The position numbers and the translations under genes were made by a program. DNA of 64,000 nt from Paralichthys olivaceus (Eukaryota; Chordata; Actinopteri; Pleuronectiformes; Paralichthyidae): positions 18,324,501 to 18,388,500 of the forward strand of contig NC_091112.1 in assembly GCF_024713975.1 (NCBI RefSeq). Reading direction: 5' to 3'. The notes beneath the pieces are model-generated. The model made no database searches. It was not told the origin of the DNA and was given only the letters and a program-made list of their open reading frames with translations. This document shows positions 61,221 to 64,000 of this stretch, one piece after another (position 1 is the first letter of the stretch; each line of letters starts with the position of its first letter).

Positions 61221-64000
61221 GTGAGTGTTTGTAAATAACAGTCGGCTAATGTCACTTCCTGGTCTTAGCTCAGCGAAACCAATCCAAGTTAGCGCTGCTA
61301 GCATAGGGACGACTTTTAGCTCCGTGGTTTTCGTTTGTCGTGTCGTGTGTTTAAGTGGGTTAACGGTGTCAGTGGACGTGATCGCCTCGGTAGTTGTCAG
61401 TGGCAGCGCTGCAGTCGTCTCTCCTCACATGGACCCGTCAGGCTAGCCATGTGCGTCTGTGTTTACGCTCCCCGTGCGTCGCCGCCGATTGGCCCGGGCG
61501 GCGCCGTGACGCAGGGGTTGCATAATTCCTCGCAGCGAGACGCGCGTGGGACGCGTGGGGTCCGGCCTTGGATACACGTGAAGCTTCTTGCAGCAGATCG
61601 CGGTGACCCAGTTCTCCCCGGGAAACAACAGGCGCACTCCACGTGGGGGCGTGTTTAAAGTTCTACTGCATATGCAGATCCACATATACTCGCGTACATT
61701 TACATTTAAATCCAATCAAGAGAAATACAAGTGTGGAAATATAGATACATAGAAGCACGAATAACCAAAATGATAGCTGCAATTAACTATATACTGTAAT
61801 TACAATTAAATAAGCTTTACAGCAAATCGAAATAGAATAAGTCATATATAAGTATATACAGAAAAGGATGCTGTCTGTAGGTTTATTTAATGTCAGTTAA
61901 AATGTTTATCCTTCAGTTAAATGGTTAAAGCAGTGATTTGACTGAACTGGTCTTTTAACTGGGTCAGAAACTGAACTATGTTTCCCCCTTAATGTCACAT
62001 TATATAACAAACATACCCCTTTAGTGAATGCTCTCAGTTCCCATTATGATTGGTGTTAATGGTTAATATCTGTTATGAAATCATAAAAATCAATCATGAG
62101 CGTGGGCTGCCTAGATGTGACATGCATCTGTTACATGAGTACACATGTCAGATGAAGAAAAATCGACCCATTTAGATTTTTTTTTTTTTCCGCTTGATCT
62201 GTGATGGAGGCCTTGTCTGTGACTAGCTGCAAGGCCGGGGCTGGACTACCTACTACACACACCCCGGTGAGGCTGACATTATGTAATGGCTGTTACCTAA
62301 TCACTGAGAATGGCAGGGGAAGACATCAGGTCAGGCTGTGTTGAGCAGGGGGGGGGGGCCTCCTCCTACTGGCTGGGAAAGCTGTCCTGGTATTATGATC
62401 TGCCCTCTGAATGTTAAGCTTGTTGGTTCCACTGTAAAAAAAAAAAAAGATGCATTTTGTGCCAGTGGTAGAGTTACATTTCATTTAAAGGAAATAAATC
62501 AGCAGGGGGTTAGTATTAACAGTAAGAGCCACCACTCTGAGCACAGCGTTTGAAGATTAAACTGGAAAATAAATATTGTAGCGTCTTATAACTTAAAATA
62601 AATGTTTAAGTGAAATTAACGGATAATGGTGCAATGGTGCAATGGTTTCTATTTCTGTTGAAGACGTCGAGCATTCTGAAAACAGCTGGGTTTTTAGGAG
62701 ATTATTACAAATATTTAAGGTGCAGATCAATCCACAGTTGATACACTATGGAGTATTTGACAATAATGGATAAGGCTGGTGTTAACACAATGGTGAAAAG
62801 TACTCAGCAGTTTCCAGAAACATTTAGTCATGGTTGTTTTAGATTTTACTGTAACTGTACTGGTGAATTTATTTTTAGGAGCGCACCATGTTTTCTGCAC
62901 TAGTGAGTATTGACATTATTAAAGCTGTCTGACACAGAGGAATTAGATGCATTGTGTGTGTGTGTGTGTGTGTGGGTGTGTGTGTGTGTGTGTATATAAT
63001 CTCAGAATCAGGTTTATTGCCGAGTAGTTTTCCACATACATGGAATGTGCTGTGGTGTGTCTGTGTTAAGAACACATTACACTATGACAAACCTAATCTT
63101 TTAAAGAAAAAAAATAGACACGTCACTTGTCTTTTCCAGCTCAGATCTCTGTACAGAGCTGAACAGCTGCTGCAGTCCCTGTTGTCATGGCCCTTTTTTT
63201 TTTTCTTCCCTGCCATTTTACACCAGGAGGCGTAATAGCCTACATCAGCTCATCCAGCTCTGCCTCCAGCCCAGAGTCCTGCCACAGCGACTCTTCCAAC
63301 GGCAGCTACCAGTCGTCCTCCCCGCCACATGGCTCCTCACCAGGCTGCCGCCAGCTGGGTCAGCCGGCTGACCCCACACTCTCTGCCGGTGGCCAAAACA
63401 ATCCAGGGACTCAAAAGACCGGACGCACCTCCTCTGTAAAATGTGGTATAACAAGTAAGACAACAATTTTTTTATATGTGTGTGTGTGTGTACATAATAG
63501 TCAGAAGCTAACTGCATTGAAAATGCCTTTTTCATTACTGATCAAACAATTGCTTTTATGTGAAGATGTTAGTTTTAGGGAAAATATTTTTAGTACAAAC
63601 TAATGCTTGAGGTGGAAAATATTTTACAGCTTAAAAATGGTAAAATGGTGTAATTAAAACTGAAAATTCCATATGAATTACACAGTTTATCATTTTCTTA
63701 ACAAACCAACATTGATGACATGTTCCTGGTTTCAGGTCATTTCAGTTCACAATGACAATAGAGGTTGACACCACAACCAGATCTCAAACCAGTTTAGTTT
63801 CTTGGCTCACTGTGCTCTGTTCTAAGTTCCTGTGAATCAATGTTATGATCTCATTAGCCCTCAACTTCTATAACGCAGCCACATACCCATCAAATTTTTC
63901 TTAATAACTTGTAATTGATTGTGTTTTGTACTTATTATTGTTGAATTGAATCTATTCAATTAAAGGTGCTCAAAATGAGTTCTCTCAACACAAAGGCGCA
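61202..64000 (+). CDS. nr1d2: nr1d2, nuclear receptor REV-ERB beta (5' part)
   Basis: Two coding exons are visible (61202-61220 and 63227-63454), giving 82 residues of the N-terminal A/B region before the window ends. The start MESTKAG joins across the intron to GGVIAYISSSSSASSPESCH, a signature I recall from NR1D2 (human MEVNAGGVIAYISS). The Ser/Pro/Gly-rich tail that follows fits the disordered A/B domain; the zinc-finger DNA-binding and haem-binding ligand domains must lie to the right. REV-ERB beta is a haem-dependent transcriptional repressor that recruits NCoR-HDAC3 to ROR elements and links the circadian clock to metabolism. nr1d2 rather than nr1d1 follows from the N-terminus and from the rpl15 neighbour. 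Which fish duplicate (a or b) this is cannot be told here. Clock-type motifs around it suggest rhythmic control. Confidence 0.92.
61575..61645. promoter_or_regulatory. Paired E-boxes with a ROR element between them, nr1d2 intron 1
   Basis: CACGTG at 61575-61580 and 61640-61645, with the reverse complement of GAACTGGGTCA at 61604-61614 between them. CACGTG is the CLOCK:BMAL1 site; GGTCA with a 5' A/T-rich flank is the ROR/REV-ERB site. CACGTG occurs elsewhere in the window too, so the pairing matters more than each single box. Confidence 0.45.
61956..61966 (+). promoter_or_regulatory. Consensus ROR/REV-ERB element (RORE), nr1d2 intron 1
   Basis: TAACTGGGTCA fits WAWNTRGGTCA at every position. 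It is about 750 bp inside the first intron. Confidence 0.45.
62279..62286. promoter_or_regulatory. D-box (PAR-bZIP/NFIL3 site), nr1d2 intron 1
   Basis: TTATGTAA is a perfect match to TTAYGTAA, the site of DBP/TEF/HLF and NFIL3, which in fish also mediates light induction. A single 8-mer can occur by chance. Confidence 0.35.
62953..62996. repeat. GT microsatellite in nr1d2 intron 1
   Basis: TG tract with one GGG interruption, about 230 bp before the second nr1d2 coding exon. Confidence 0.9.
63001..63060 (-). mobile_element. LINE-like tail in nr1d2 intron 1
   Basis: TCAGAATCAGGTTTATTGCC followed by GAGTAGTTTTCCACATACAT, a common fish repeat end next to a GT microsatellite. Confidence 0.45.
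63227..63454 (+). CDS. nr1d2: nr1d2 coding exon 2
   Basis: Acceptor ACACCAG/GAGGCG, donor ACAA/GTAAGA, 228 nt. Encodes GGVIAYISSSSSASSPESCH and the Ser/Pro/Gly-rich segment to KCGIT. Confidence 0.92.

Overview
The window is nuclear DNA from a ray-finned fish, probably a percomorph or related acanthomorph. This rests on intron-split vertebrate genes, long CA/GT microsatellites, tRNA-derived SINE bodies of the kind common in spiny-rayed fishes, and many small inverted-repeat transposons and LINE tails. Five protein-coding genes are recognisable in the order ube2e2 (+), ube2e1 (+), nkiras1 (-), rpl15 (+), nr1d2 (+). This is the order and orientation I recall for UBE2E2-UBE2E1-NKIRAS1-RPL15-NR1D2 on human 3p24, here packed into about 57 kb.

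Layout. 1-7494 is the 3' part of a ube2e2 intron. 7495-19037 carries the last three coding exons of ube2e2; its first exons lie left of the window. 19.7-27.7 kb is repeat-rich intergenic DNA. 27.7-28.3 kb is a CpG-rich promoter region, and 28703-41534 holds all five coding exons of ube2e1. A 531 bp hAT-type element with a perfect 8 bp target duplication follows. nkiras1 lies on the minus strand (44968-47543, three coding exons) and is divergent from rpl15 (promoter near 48.8 kb, coding 49715-52076). 52.1-60.6 kb is a gene desert made largely of LINE, Tc1-like, SINE and MITE remnants. nr1d2 starts at 61202 and runs off the right edge, with only its N-terminal 82 codons visible.

Function. The two UBE2E genes encode class III ubiquitin-conjugating enzymes. 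nkiras1 encodes kappaB-Ras1, a small GTPase-like regulator of NF-kappaB inhibitors. rpl15 encodes the 60S protein eL15. nr1d2 encodes the haem-sensing circadian repressor REV-ERB beta.

The most notable observations are these. (1) The fourth coding exon is 148/148 nt identical between the two UBE2E paralogues, with a sharp left boundary and a CA repeat on the right, which looks like gene conversion between old tandem paralogues. (2) The 10-mer AACTGGGTCA, the core of a ROR/REV-ERB site, was seen four times within 5.4 kb around the nr1d2 start, with two CACGTG E-boxes and a D-box in intron 1. (3) There are several multi-copy families of small inverted-repeat elements whose ends can be read directly. 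No bacterial-type system, CRISPR array, tRNA or rRNA gene was found.
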